In this document: positions 48,875 to 59,147 of the stretch, piece after piece
Numbering within the stretch: the stretch's first letter is position 1
Layout: the number at the start of each line of letters is the position of its first letter
DNA from: Salisapilia sapeloensis
Lineage: Eukaryota > Oomycota > Peronosporomycetes > Peronosporales > Salisapiliaceae
Reading direction: 5' to 3'
Assembly: GCA_023334545.1 (NCBI GenBank)
Contig: JAADVB010000003.1
Span: 62,001-126,000, forward strand
Length of the DNA stretch: 64,000 bases
Made by a program: the position numbers and the translations under genes
The notes under the pieces: model-generated
What the model was told of the DNA's origin: nothing
What the model saw: only the letters and a program-made list of their open reading frames with translations
Databases searched by the model: none

Positions 48875-50667
48875 ATGGCGGAGCCGATGGACGACGCGGT
48901 AGCCTCCGGCGAGGCATCCAATGTGCCAGCAGAAGAGATGCCGTTCACGGAAGAAGAGCTCCAAACATGCTACAAGGTATGCAGATGAAATTCTACTTTT
49001 ATTACTACACAAGTTACTAAGTATGCATGCCGTACAGATACTGGGAACGTTAGCTGGGAACACGGCGTTATTGGAACAGAGCAATATGCGTGACTTTCGA
49101 AAGAAGTTAGCACCAGTCTCCGAGTTCATGGAGAGCCGCAAGTTTGGTGGTAAAGGTCGGAAGAAGTATTTGGAGGATAAACAATTGAAAGAGGAGAAAC
49201 GAGCAAGGGTGAATAAGCGCAAGTTACTAGACAAGAAACACGTGAATAGCTCCAAATTACGTCGCGAACGGATCGAAAAGTTGAATTCACTCATGGCACA
49301 AGGCAGTGAGGATCAGTCGTTGCCGCTCATTGCAGACGGTGCGGCTGAATCGACTCCCATGGCCATTGAAAACGACGTGCAGGAGACACCAAAGCTGCAG
49401 TCATTCCGATCTTGCTATACTTGCAAAACTCGTTTTGATGCGTTGCATCACTTTTACGACCAGCTTTGTCCTACGTGTGCTGCTCTTAACTACACGAAAC
49501 GCTTCCAGTCATCCGATTTGCATGGAAAGGTGGCGCTGATCACAGGAGCTCGAGTGAAGATTGGCTTCCAGGCAGCTATCAAACTGCTCCAAGCTGGAGC
49601 TGCCGTTATTGTTACGACGAGGTTCCCTGCCGATGCAGCGGAGAGGTTTGCAGCCCATGCAGACTACGCTACGTTCCAGGATCGCCTGCAGATCTACGGC
49701 ATCGACTTCCGGGATCTCGTCCACTTGGAACAATTCTTGGACTACGTTCTCCACAAGTATGTATAGTGCTTTTCTATTTCGTATAACGTACTAATGGACG
49801 TATAGCTACTCCCGACTAGATATGGTTGTCCACAATGCCTGCCAGACCGTGCGTCGACCTCCGAAGTACTATGAACACTTGGTGAAGAAAGAAGGATTGG
49901 CGTTGGAGCAGCGTGATGCAGGTATCCAGAAGATGTTGCAGCATCAGCAACAGTTTCAGGCACACGTCTCGTCTATAGCGATTGAAGGTGGAGAGCAGAA
50001 GGATCACGGTGGCAGTGTGACGTCTGCGATGAAGTCTCAAGTACCGATGTTAACGACGGATGGGGAAGGCGAAGAACATTTCCCGGAAGGGATGGTTGAT
50101 GTGAATGGCCAGCAGTTGGATCTCAGGTCGCAGAACTCGTGGTTGTTGAAACTTGGCCAAGTCGCGACACCGGAAGTAGCGGAAGTCTTTGCCATCAATA
50201 CTTTGGCACCGTTCATCATGAACAACAAGCTAGTGCATTTGATGGCAAAGGACGTACAGGTGCACAAGTTTATTGTGAATGTCAGTGCGATGGAGGGCAA
50301 ATTCTACCGGTATGTATTCCCTAATTATCATCTAGTTGACGAGTAATTCAATCTGTGATGTAGACACAAGACCGCCAACCACCCTCATACGAACATGGCA
50401 AAGGCTAGTCTTAACATGATGACTCGAACTTGTGCAGAGGATCTTGCCAAGCAAAACATCTACATGACGAGTGTGGACACTGGCTGGATCAACGATGAAA
50501 ATCCGTTGGAAAAAGCGCATGCTCATGCCGAACGAGCGAATTTCCAGACACCGATCGATGAAGTAGATGCAGCAGCAAGAGTGTTGGACCCCATCTTCGA
50601 TGGCTACAACTCCGGTAAGCCAGTGTGTGGTGTCTTCCTCAAGGATTACCATGTCACGGAGTGGTAA
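48875..50667 (+). CDS. atypical short-chain dehydrogenase/reductase with N-terminal zinc-ribbon region, 4 exons
   Basis: Exons 48875-48976, 49038-49756, 49806-50309 and 50364-50667, with introns of 61, 49 and 54 nt, give 542 residues. The N-terminal ~150 residues are charged ([20 protein letters not shown]). A four-Cys ribbon follows (SCYTCKTRF ... [11 protein letters not shown]) directly ahead of the Rossmann domain. The cofactor loop is [17 protein letters not shown], a variant of TGxxxGIG, and HNACQT takes the place of the NNAG motif. The domain is interrupted by a ~100-residue insert. The catalytic Ser is present ([11 protein letters not shown]), but the usual YxxxK reads TNMAK, so the Tyr is replaced by Thr. 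Function and substrate are unknown. Confidence 0.8.
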
Positions 50668-50810
50668 GCCGGCTAAAGACACTTCAAGATACTTCAATTT
50701 GCCAAGCTTTTCGATTGGTTATTATTCTGTGTGATGTATAGTATTGGTTGAAAAGGGTTTATCAGATGTGTCAATCGTATCATTTTTTTTACATTTGCAC
50801 ATCTAAAAAA

Positions 50811-51794
50811 ATGAAAGGAGATACTCGAGTGGATAACGCTGAATATGGTCTGCCGGAAGGGAGCCGCGTGTGGTGCGCGTCGCACCCGGTCCTGCAGCAC
50901 AAGATGACCAAGCTGCGTGATGAGAACACTGACAGCAACGTCTTCCGTCACGTGCTCCGTGAAATCACGTTTTACCTCGGGTCCACTCATATTGGTTCAG
51001 AATTTTGTCGATCGAGGCTAACTAGAGTATGGCTTATACATAGATATGAAGCTACGCAGGATTTGACCACCAAGACCAAGTTGATCAAGGTACGGCATGC
51101 AAAAGGATAGATTGGAGCATTGTATTTATGATGTCGATATAGACTCCGGTGGGCGAGCATGAAGGTGCTGAACTATCTGACAACGTCGCTATTGTCCCCA
51201 TCCTTCGTGCTGGTCTCGGCATGGTACGGAGAATCCTTCAATATACTTGTGCGAGCAGTGGAGCTGAAAGTGGGAATAGGTGGACCCCATGTTGGATCTC
51301 ATGCCGAATGCTGTCGTGTACCACTTGGGCATGTACAGAAGCGAGGAATCCCTCTTGCCGGTGCAGTACTACAATAAGCTGCCAAAGGAATGCCACACGG
51401 ACGTTGCCATCGTCACGGAGCCCATGATCGCCACGGGTACCACTTGTACCTGAAATGTACCTTTTAATGGTCTAATGTGCGTTTGGCAGCGGGATCGATT
51501 AGTGCGGCTGTCGCGATTCTCAAGACGTGGGGTGTCCCTCGTATCAAGATCGTCACGACTATCGCGTCCAAGCAAGGTACTTGCTTTTACAACAATTTTG
51601 CTGTTTTGATACTAAAAATTGTATGAACAGGACTTCAAGAAATGCTGAGCAAGCACCCGGAAGTGGAAATTTATGTTGGCGCGATCGACAATGATCTGAC
51701 GGACCACGGGTACATTTTCCCTGGTTTGGGCGATGCTGGTGACCGTCAATTTGCGACGCACGATCATGGCGTGAAGAAGCAGCGAACGAGCTAA
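50811..51794 (+). CDS. UPRT: uracil phosphoribosyltransferase, 6 exons
   Basis: Pyrimidine salvage: uracil plus PRPP to UMP. Exons 50811-50980, 51044-51089, 51143-51223, 51280-51436, 51490-51576 and 51631-51794 give 234 residues; introns are 53-63 nt. Motifs: [20 protein letters not shown] and [16 protein letters not shown] at the N-terminus, [25 protein letters not shown], the PRPP loop [15 protein letters not shown] (family usually ATGGS), and VYVGAIDN-type end [20 protein letters not shown]. The first donor is GTCCAC, a weak form, but it is the only one that keeps frame. The open frame begins further 5' at 50748, without better homology. Confidence 0.93.
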
Positions 51795-51832
51795 TCGTTC
51801 AAAAAACATGCTACCTTTCGGTTTACAATATT

Positions 51833-52263
51833 ATGCGTATTCGATCCAAAGAAAAGAAAATGATGCACGCCGAGGAGCGCAAGCCGCAGCAGCTTGTCGA
51901 TCCGTTAGATAGTTCCTGGCGATGTTATATGACTGGGGGAGAGTGGGTCCCAGATATGAACGCCACGAACTGCATGCTTTGTAACGTAGAGTTCACGTGG
52001 TGGACGCGTCGCCATCATTGCCGTCGATGTGGTGCCATGGCATGTGATAGCTGCAGCAACCATCGGACCAAGTTCATTTATCGAGTACGTTTACTACCAT
52101 CTTCTCTCTTATCCATTACTTATAAAGAATCACGTAGGAAATATCTCCATTTAAAGTCGCGCAAGAAGAACAACGTGCGTGTGATGCATGCATCGCGTAT
52201 ATCGAGACCAAGTTGGCGAAGTCGTTCCAAAAGCGCTTCCAAAGAAAAGACACATCTGTGTAA
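51833..52263 (+). CDS. small FYVE zinc-finger protein, 2 (possibly 3) exons
   Basis: PI3P-binding-type zinc finger. Exons 51833-52084 and 52138-52263 join in phase 0 over a 53-nt intron, giving 125 residues that are almost only the finger: WVPDMNATNCMLC, TRRHHCRRCGAMACDSCS, ACDAC, so four Cys pairs and the basic RRHHCRRCG patch are complete. An alternative ending exists. A 54-nt intron (GTGTAA...GTGCCAG, about 52258-52314) would replace the TAA by an in-frame third exon running to 52515 (DVTSWLSYSAGLGKPAKADE and on). In that case its stop is only 6 bp before the kinesin ATG. Confidence 0.82.
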
Positions 52264-52521
52264 TATATTTTCTTTCGTCGTCGACTCGTGGTCGTGTGTT
52301 CCTCGTGCCAGGATGTGACCTCTTGGTTGTCGTATTCGGCAGGACTTGGAAAGCCGGCTAAAGCAGACGAAGCTCGTTCTCCCATCGTCCGACTTGGCCC
52401 CGCATCCCTCGGCGGACCATCGATTAAGCTTATAAAGACCTGTACAAGCCTTTGTAGACTAGTTCTTGTACTATCCAAACCACTAGCAAAGACGTTTGTT
52501 TGTATTGGCATATAAATCAGA

Positions 52522-55500
52522 ATGGATGAAGAACTCCTTCGTGCTGTGGACAGTGCTGTTGATCATGTCGACGACGAGTACGTTACCGATGAGGAGCTTG
52601 AGCTGCAAGATCTCGAGCCTGATCGTCGCCATTCTGTCGCATCGTCCGCTTCGTCTTCACAACGTGCTGGTCGTCCGAGCGTAGCAGATCGTCCAACGTC
52701 TTCAGCCCAGATGAAGCACCGAGGCAGCGTTACGGAAGGAAAGTCGTCTCGTCGAGCCAGTATGATCGACTCAAGCTCGAGAAAAAGTTCACAAAGTCGT
52801 TTATTAGCCGGAACAGCAGCTTCCGACCTCAAGCGCAAGTCGAGTATGTCGGAGAATGAGCCTCCGAATCGTTCTCAAGCTACAAACCCATCTCGTCGTC
52901 TCGGTACGACATCTACGCGTCGTCCAGCCACTGCCAAGAGCAAGCCTGTCTCGGCTGCAGAAGCTCGACGCGCCTATGATCAGTCCTTACGCCAGCGTCT
53001 CGAAGGCGATCGACCTCGATCAAATAACGCCACGTCTCGCATTCGTTCTCAACCGAGCAATCGTCGTGCGAGCTTAGCGTCATCTACTTGCTCGACCGAG
53101 TCGAATTCCTCTACTTCATCGATCTTCCCATCGTCTTTGCCGTCGAAAGGCGGTCGATACGCCCAAGCTCGTCGTGCATCTGTCGCACCTGAAGAGCGTA
53201 GTAGTCATTCAATACAGGATATGAGTCCAGAGGCTGTGAAGCAGCGGCATTCGTTAACGACGCAAGAAGTACAGGAAGCGATTGCACGTGCCCAACGCGC
53301 CAAATCATCGACGAATCCGCGTGTACAGGAGCGAGCGACGGAGCGTGTGCAAGGTCTTGTGCAGGAGATGGCTGACAGTGGTTCTGCTCTCGTATCTGCT
53401 TTTGACAGTCTCCAGACGCGTAGTCAGCGTCTGGAAGAGGAGCTAGGCGAGTCTTCCACGACGTTGGAGAATCTCCGTAGGTCGGTGAAGGACAGAGATG
53501 AAGAGATTCGTCGATTGAGGGAAGAAAAACGACAGGAGAAGGTTGCATCGAGTGCCAAGATGGCGGAAGAAGCCGTGCAGGAAGTGGATTCATCTGCTTC
53601 TGACCTGAAAGAGATGGTTTTAAAAGCTTCCGAACGGATTGAAGAGAAGTGGAAGGCTCGCGTTGCGAAGATGAAGGAAGATTTTGAAACGCAGTTGACG
53701 AAAGAACGGGAGAAAACGTCTGAATCCGTTCTCTCGACCTCGCGACTAGTTACCGAGACGAAACAGGAGAAGGAGGATGCTCTCCAGTCGTATAAAGAAG
53801 AGAACTCGACGCTTTTGAATCAAAAGAAACAACTGGAGATTGATCTCGGTGCCGCGAATCGCGAACTGGAGTTCGTCCGATCGCAATTGAGTAGTGATGA
53901 TGCTGCTCGAAGTGATGATGCGCATAGCTTTTGGCAGCGTACGACGGACTTGGAGCGTAAGAATCGAGAGCTGAATGAAGAAGTGACGCGATTGACGCAG
54001 CAAGTGACGAAGTTGACGCAGCACGAGAGTGCGATGCGGAAGGCTGCGCAGGAGCTACGTCAGGAGACTGCAGAGAAGATTAGAGCTGCCAAGGAGAAAG
54101 AGGCGGAGAGGCTGGCGATGCAAGAAAAGTTGAGCAAGGTCGAGCAGGAGGTGAGTGTCGAGAAGGACAAGACGCAGCAGTTGGAAGTATCGAATGAGCA
54201 GCTCACAGCGGAGAATACGGCTTTGTATGCGCAGATGGTAGCGCAGCAGACTGCGCATGAGAAGGAGTTGGAGGACGAGAAGAAGAGATCGGAGCGTCGG
54301 CAGTTGGAGCTAAACGATGAAGTGAGGTTGTTGGAGCAACATAATCGCGTGATTAAAGAGTCTAGTCACGTCCCGACGAGTGACACTGCGTCTATCGCGA
54401 CTGACATGTCAGATAACGTTAGCGCTAGTGACTGTAATGAGCCGAATGTCGAGTTGCAGGAGGTGACGACGGAGCTACTGCAGGCGAGACGTCAGTTGTC
54501 GGAGAAGAGTCATCAGATCACGAGTCTCGAGCAACAGATTGCCGAGAATGAAAAGGTGCGACGCAAGTTGCATAATACGATCCAAGAGATGAAGGGTAAT
54601 ATCCGTGTGAATGTTCGTCTACGTCCGTTCTTGCCTGGCGATGGCGAAGCGACAACGCCTTCAATCATGTGTGATCCGATCGGATCGACCTTGTCGACTC
54701 GAACTGAGACGCCACATACGTTTGCATTTGATAAAGTGTTTGGTCAGAGTCATGACCAGCAGCATGTCTTTGATGAAGTGAAAGACTTTATCCAATCTGC
54801 GCTGGATGGGTATAACGTTTGTATCTTTGCATACGGACAAACCGGATCGGGGAAGACACATACGATGCAAGGGAGTGGGAAGAATCAGATGCGTGGAATC
54901 ATCCCTCGATCCATCCAACAGATTATTGAGAACTGTCGGGAGCTCGAGGAACAAGGATGGACGTATACGCTTCACGCGTCTTTCTATGAGATTTATAACG
55001 AAACGATTCGAGACTTGTTGACGTCGGAGCAGGATCAAAAGTATGCCATTCGAACGGATGCCAAGGGCCGGAATTATGTCGACGGATTGGTGCGACAAGA
55101 GATTAATCTCGAGGATGCACAGCAAGAGGTGGAGAACGTCATGGGCACGGCGGCGAGAAATCGGTCGGTCCAGAAGACTGATATGAATGCCCATTCGTCC
55201 CGTAGTCATAGTATCTTTTTGTTGTCGATTCATGGCGTGAATGACGTTCAAGGGACGGAGATGGAGGGAACGTTGAATCTCGTGGACTTGGCCGGGAGTG
55301 AACGACTCGGTCGGTCGAAAGCGACGGGCGATCGACTTAAGGAGACACAGGCGATTAATAAAAGTTTGAGTAACTTGGCGAATGTCTTCCAGGCGCTCGT
55401 GAAGAAGACGACGCATGTGCCGTATAGGAATTCCAAGCTCACGTATGCACTCCAGCCAGCTTTATCAGGCGACGGGAAGACGTTGATGATGGTGAATCTC

Positions 55501-55653
55501 TCGCCGACGGAATCGTCGATTGAAGAGAGCTTGTGTTCACTCCGGTTTGCCCAGAATGTGAGTCAATGTGAATTGGGGACACCTACGAGGCAGATTAAGA
55601 TGCAGTCGAACGGATCGGCTGCGTCGAGGATGCGAGGGTCAAGAGTGCGTTAA
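52522..55653 (+). CDS. kinesin-14 (C-terminal motor, minus-end-directed)
   Basis: Microtubule motor of the Kar3/Ncd class, acting in spindle formation. Intronless, 1043 residues. The N-terminal ~280 residues are basic and Ser/Arg-rich (likely microtubule-binding tail). About 290-670 are coiled coil (heptads rich in E, K, L, Q). The motor is C-terminal: neck-linked start NIRVNVRLRPFLPGDGE, P-loop GQTGSGKTHT (about 772), switch I NAHSSRSHS (about 889), switch II DLAGSERLGRS (about 920), NSKLTYALQPALSGDGKT. A motor at the C-terminus preceded by coiled coil defines kinesin-14. TATAAA sits 10 bp before the ATG. Confidence 0.95.
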   Translation: MDEELLRAVDSAVDHVDDEYVTDEELELQDLEPDRRHSVASSASSSQRAGRPSVADRPTSSAQMKHRGSVTEGKSSRRASMIDSSSRKSSQSRLLAGTAASDLKRKSSMSENEPPNRSQATNPSRRLGTTSTRRPATAKSKPVSAAEARRAYDQSLRQRLEGDRPRSNNATSRIRSQPSNRRASLASSTCSTESNSSTSSIFPSSLPSKGGRYAQARRASVAPEERSSHSIQDMSPEAVKQRHSLTTQEVQEAIARAQRAKSSTNPRVQERATERVQGLVQEMADSGSALVSAFDSLQTRSQRLEEELGESSTTLENLRRSVKDRDEEIRRLREEKRQEKVASSAKMAEEAVQEVDSSASDLKEMVLKASERIEEKWKARVAKMKEDFETQLTKEREKTSESVLSTSRLVTETKQEKEDALQSYKEENSTLLNQKKQLEIDLGAANRELEFVRSQLSSDDAARSDDAHSFWQRTTDLERKNRELNEEVTRLTQQVTKLTQHESAMRKAAQELRQETAEKIRAAKEKEAERLAMQEKLSKVEQEVSVEKDKTQQLEVSNEQLTAENTALYAQMVAQQTAHEKELEDEKKRSERRQLELNDEVRLLEQHNRVIKESSHVPTSDTASIATDMSDNVSASDCNEPNVELQEVTTELLQARRQLSEKSHQITSLEQQIAENEKVRRKLHNTIQEMKGNIRVNVRLRPFLPGDGEATTPSIMCDPIGSTLSTRTETPHTFAFDKVFGQSHDQQHVFDEVKDFIQSALDGYNVCIFAYGQTGSGKTHTMQGSGKNQMRGIIPRSIQQIIENCRELEEQGWTYTLHASFYEIYNETIRDLLTSEQDQKYAIRTDAKGRNYVDGLVRQEINLEDAQQEVENVMGTAARNRSVQKTDMNAHSSRSHSIFLLSIHGVNDVQGTEMEGTLNLVDLAGSERLGRSKATGDRLKETQAINKSLSNLANVFQALVKKTTHVPYRNSKLTYALQPALSGDGKTLMMVNLSPTESSIEESLCSLRFAQNVSQCELGTPTRQIKMQSNGSAASRMRGSRVR

Positions 55654-55734
55654 GATGAAGAGATCGTTGGCAAGTCTTTTTGAAAATTCTGGATGAAAAA
55701 ATAGTTTGCTACATGCATATCGTTTTTCTTATGT

Positions 55735-55998
55735 CTATTCGTCCGTGCATTTGAGGTAAAGGATCATGCGCGTAAAGTAGGTGAGCGTGCAGATGGCGCA
55801 GATGACGAGCGTGATGATGAACGCACCGGAGCCTTCGGGTCCAGACGGTATCGCACCTTTGCTGTCGTACTTGTCGTTCGAGTAGCCATAGTCCAAGGCT
55901 AGCGGGAGTCCAATGGCCCAGAAGAGCGCGTGCGTCGCGATGAGGTTGAATGTCCAGCCGTAGTTGTCGTTGAGGTAGCCACCTAGTGTCTTTGTCAT
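55735..55998 (-). CDS. small two-TM membrane protein, 87 residues, unknown
   Basis: An intronless frame from ATG 55998. Two hydrophobic segments are clear (about residues 15-38, [20 protein letters not shown], and 61-82, [20 protein letters not shown]), joined by a polar loop with [13 protein letters not shown]. No family recognised; the layout fits a small ER or mitochondrial membrane subunit. It is convergent with the kinesin (stops 81 bp apart) and 91 bp downstream of the proteasome gene's stop codon. Confidence 0.6.
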   Translation of the reverse strand: MTKTLGGYLNDNYGWTFNLIATHALFWAIGLPLALDYGYSNDKYDSKGAIPSGPEGSGAFIITLVICAICTLTYFTRMILYLKCTDE

Positions 55999-56089
55999 GC
56001 TGTCTAGAATGAAGGAATGAACAAAGAGACGGAAGTGTGGGTTTTGAAACGTCTTTCAAGGCCGTTTCTATTGAGATTGGAGGTTGGAT

Positions 56090-57050
56090 CTAGTCTCGTT
56101 CACTGATAGCAGTCAAGTGGCCTTCCACCTCTTGCTCGCTCAACTTTCGGAACCTAGCACATGGATTAGATGCATGTGGTCTATAGATAATACGGAAGAT
56201 AATACCTCTGTCCTTGGGAGATGACGCCGACTTCGACTTCATCCGGACGGAAATCGGCGGATAGAACGGATTGGAGACACGTGATGGCCGTGTGGAGCGT
56301 TGTTTCATCGTCCATGGCCGGGTCGGCCTTGATCTTCTTCTCGAGGTAGTTCTGCGCCTCCTGCTCTTTCGATCCAGCCGACGTGGCCTTGTAGCCCCAG
56401 AAGTGGCCGGCCGGATCGATCTTGTACAGCTGAGGTCCCTTTTCGTCGTCGTAGCTGATGAGCATCGTGATGACGCCAAAGGCACGCATGGACGCGTGCT
56501 GCGTGTACACTTGTGCGACGTCAGCAATACGCTTGGCGAGGACGTGGCACGGCATTTTGTATCCGTATTTGAACTCGAACTCGTGCGCTTCGTGACGAAG
56601 ACGCTGGACTTGCGCTTTCGAGTCAGCTAATAAGGACGAAATAGACCGTTAGGATTGATATAGAGTAGATTGAGAGATGATAGCGTACCGTATAGGCCAG
56701 TCATGAGGCATCCGATCTCGGGCGTGATGGAAAAAATGTTCGTGACGGACTCCGGGTCGATCAATTTGTCCTAACGCATGCAGTGAGCATGTAGATCCAT
56801 TGATATCTTGCCTATGAGTATGGTACCTGCACTTTTTTCTGCGTGACAAAGGCGCAGCTCGTTTTCCCACGAACAGCGACGGACGTCAGGCCACTCTCCT
56901 TGGCAGCCTTGAACGCGTATTCTGTCCATTCAAACTTTACTTGAGACGATGTATATTGCTAAGACGACGTCTGTCGAACGTACCGATCTGATAGAGTCTC
57001 CCCTCAGGTGAGAAGATAGTAATATGTCGGTCATATCCTTCCGCCGCCAT
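56090..57050 (-). CDS. PSMA6: 20S proteasome subunit alpha type 6 (alpha-1), 5 exons
   Basis: Alpha-ring subunit of the 20S proteasome. Exons 57050-56984, 56921-56827, 56770-56689, 56626-56206 and 56153-56090, with introns of 62, 56, 62 and 52 nt, give 242 residues. Motifs: [20 protein letters not shown] (alpha signature completed only across the first intron), [60 protein letters not shown], the PSMA6-type [20 protein letters not shown], and a short C-terminal tail. The phase of every join agrees. Confidence 0.95.
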
Positions 57051-57238
57051 GACAATTTAAGCTGCTTCTTCCGTTCTTAAGATCTTCGTCTTACGAAATG
57101 GACTTGTCTTTTTAAACTAAAACGTTACAATTAGGAACGAATTAACCATTCTAGGCTACAATTCGAAAAAATACTTTGAAAGGCTACATATCGATAGAAG
57201 ACAAGTCTATTCGTTCGAATGGAGAAAAACGACTAAAC

Positions 57239-58915
57239 TTAGTGGTTGATGAAAAAGGCTTGGAGCAGACCGATGAGTAGGCCGAGGACACCACCCATGA
57301 GTACCAACTTCCACTCGTCTTCTTGAAAGACTGGATGTAAAAGCTGCTCAAACTCTTCGGAACTGATGCCCTTCATCTTTTCTCGTAAAGTCGTCTCGAG
57401 ATCCAAAGCTTCCGTCGCATAGTCCTCAATCTGTCGAAGACTGTCTGGGAATTTATCCACAATATGATTCGTCACGTCGTCCTTGATGTTCATGTACGTA
57501 TCTTCTCCGATGCTCATGTTCATAATACGCTCCGTCGTCCTCGCACTGTCGTTGACAGCGTCCTGGACATTGTCGTACACGAGTTCAAACAGGCGATCTG
57601 AGTACGGACCTTTGAGGATGGCTTCGATGATATTATGCGACGTCAAGACCTCCGACGCGACCATTCGACCGTAGACGTACGACACTTCATTCTGTCGACG
57701 TAAGAAGAGACCTTGCATGGTGATACCACAGATACGCTTCGGGTTCACGGGGTTGAAGATCATCTTTAACGCCAACCAGTTCGTCAGTGTCCCGACGACG
57801 AGACCGACGACGGGGAAGACGACCATGCGGTCGGTGTAAACGAACCAGAGACCCATCTGCATCAGACCAAAGAGCAGACCCATGTACGCACCAGCGTTTC
57901 GGATAAACGACAGCTCCTTGTAGCCACAGACGAGGAACATGTTCACGAGAAGTTGCGGGTCTCGCATCATGTTGTGCACGACCATGTCTTCGAGGTCAAA
58001 GACGTCTTCGATATTATTCCGGATTTCATTCATCAGCGCTTCGATGTGTGCCGGAGCTTCTTCCTTGACTTTCTGAATGATCTCGTCTTTCACGCGGGAC
58101 GGTAGGACGTTCCAAAGGTCCGGATTGTACTTGAGGGCCATGTCTTCAATGATATCTTGGATCGTATTGAAGAGAATGGGCTCGAGCACTTCCACCACAC
58201 GACCTGGTTCGACGCGCGAGAAGACTTCCTTGATGCTCAAGAGCTTCTGCGTCATGATCTGACACGTCTGTCGAGCCATCTTCTCTCCTTTAAACGGCAC
58301 AATGCCTTGCCAACCGAGACCGGTGTTTGTGCCTGGAATCTGGAGAACACCGAGGTAGTTGAGAGGGTAAAAGGTCATCCAGAGCGCGAGCCAGATGTGG
58401 ATGTACGTGAAGGCAACGCAGACGAGCGGGATAGACCCGTACTTGATCAATTGCTCGGACGAGATACCAGCGTCTTCTAGTGGATCTTTCAAGGCAGTAA
58501 AGCATAGGATAGCAACGATAATGAATAGAACGAGTAGGATGCCGATAGGTATCGTCGGAAGTTCAATCACCGGTGGGAACTTGGCGGCTTTACTCTTGCC
58601 ATCCTTTTTTTTACTATCGCTCTGATTTTTATCCGTTAGCGGGACAAAGTCCGTCACGATACCAGGAGACGATAAACCTTCTTCTGTCGCGACTTGTGCC
58701 ATACCTAAGAGAGTAAATCGACAACTTGTCGCGAGTTCCTGTGGTTCGATCTGCGCCCATCGTGCCGGAGCAAAGTGAATCACTTCGTCCCCAGAGAAAT
58801 GCCGCAATTGTGGTGCAAGAGGAGCAAAGCGTCCGTTCTCGAACTTGCGTAGCCAGTCCTCGAGCTGCGCAGCGCCCCAATTCGCTGGATTTACCAGCGC
58901 TTCTTGCTTGGCCAT
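57239..58915 (-). CDS. DUF445 membrane protein with N-terminal SAM-like domain
   Basis: Intronless, 558 residues. The first ~75 residues look like a SAM domain (WGAAQLEDWLRKFENGRF, FSGDEVIHF). TM segments follow at about 127-147 (PIGILLVLFIIVAILCFTAL) and 165-185. DUF445-type motifs occur twice: WLALWMTFYPLNYLG with LGWQGIVPFKGEKMARQTC at about 180-230, and GTLTNWLALKMIFNPVNPKR with GITMQGLFLRRQNEV at about 370-410. Each is followed by a long helical domain, and a last TM closes the protein (VLMGGVLGLLIGLLQAFFI). DUF445 is best known from bacteria; its biochemical role is not established. ATG 58915. Confidence 0.8.
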   Translation of the reverse strand: MAKQEALVNPANWGAAQLEDWLRKFENGRFAPLAPQLRHFSGDEVIHFAPARWAQIEPQELATSCRFTLLGMAQVATEEGLSSPGIVTDFVPLTDKNQSDSKKKDGKSKAAKFPPVIELPTIPIGILLVLFIIVAILCFTALKDPLEDAGISSEQLIKYGSIPLVCVAFTYIHIWLALWMTFYPLNYLGVLQIPGTNTGLGWQGIVPFKGEKMARQTCQIMTQKLLSIKEVFSRVEPGRVVEVLEPILFNTIQDIIEDMALKYNPDLWNVLPSRVKDEIIQKVKEEAPAHIEALMNEIRNNIEDVFDLEDMVVHNMMRDPQLLVNMFLVCGYKELSFIRNAGAYMGLLFGLMQMGLWFVYTDRMVVFPVVGLVVGTLTNWLALKMIFNPVNPKRICGITMQGLFLRRQNEVSYVYGRMVASEVLTSHNIIEAILKGPYSDRLFELVYDNVQDAVNDSARTTERIMNMSIGEDTYMNIKDDVTNHIVDKFPDSLRQIEDYATEALDLETTLREKMKGISSEEFEQLLHPVFQEDEWKLVLMGGVLGLLIGLLQAFFINH

Positions 58916-59147
58916 GACGAAGAATGCTGACTATCGCGTCCGAAACGGTTGATGTCAACTACCTATACAAACATCAAGTGACTTGTGCTGGACAGTCTAT
59001 CTTTCATGGGTAGTGGCTACTTGTAGCATTTCGTAATCTTTATCATTTGTAATTGTCGAAAGTGGCTATTTGAAAGTCGAAAGGAGGCTAGATCGGAAAG
59101 ATTCGAGAAGACGGACACTTGGAAAAACACGTTGTGAGAGAAGAAGC

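Noticed and set aside
54661-55416. 251-codon frame antisense to the kinesin motor
   Set aside because: Shadow of a conserved motor domain; no family motifs of its own.
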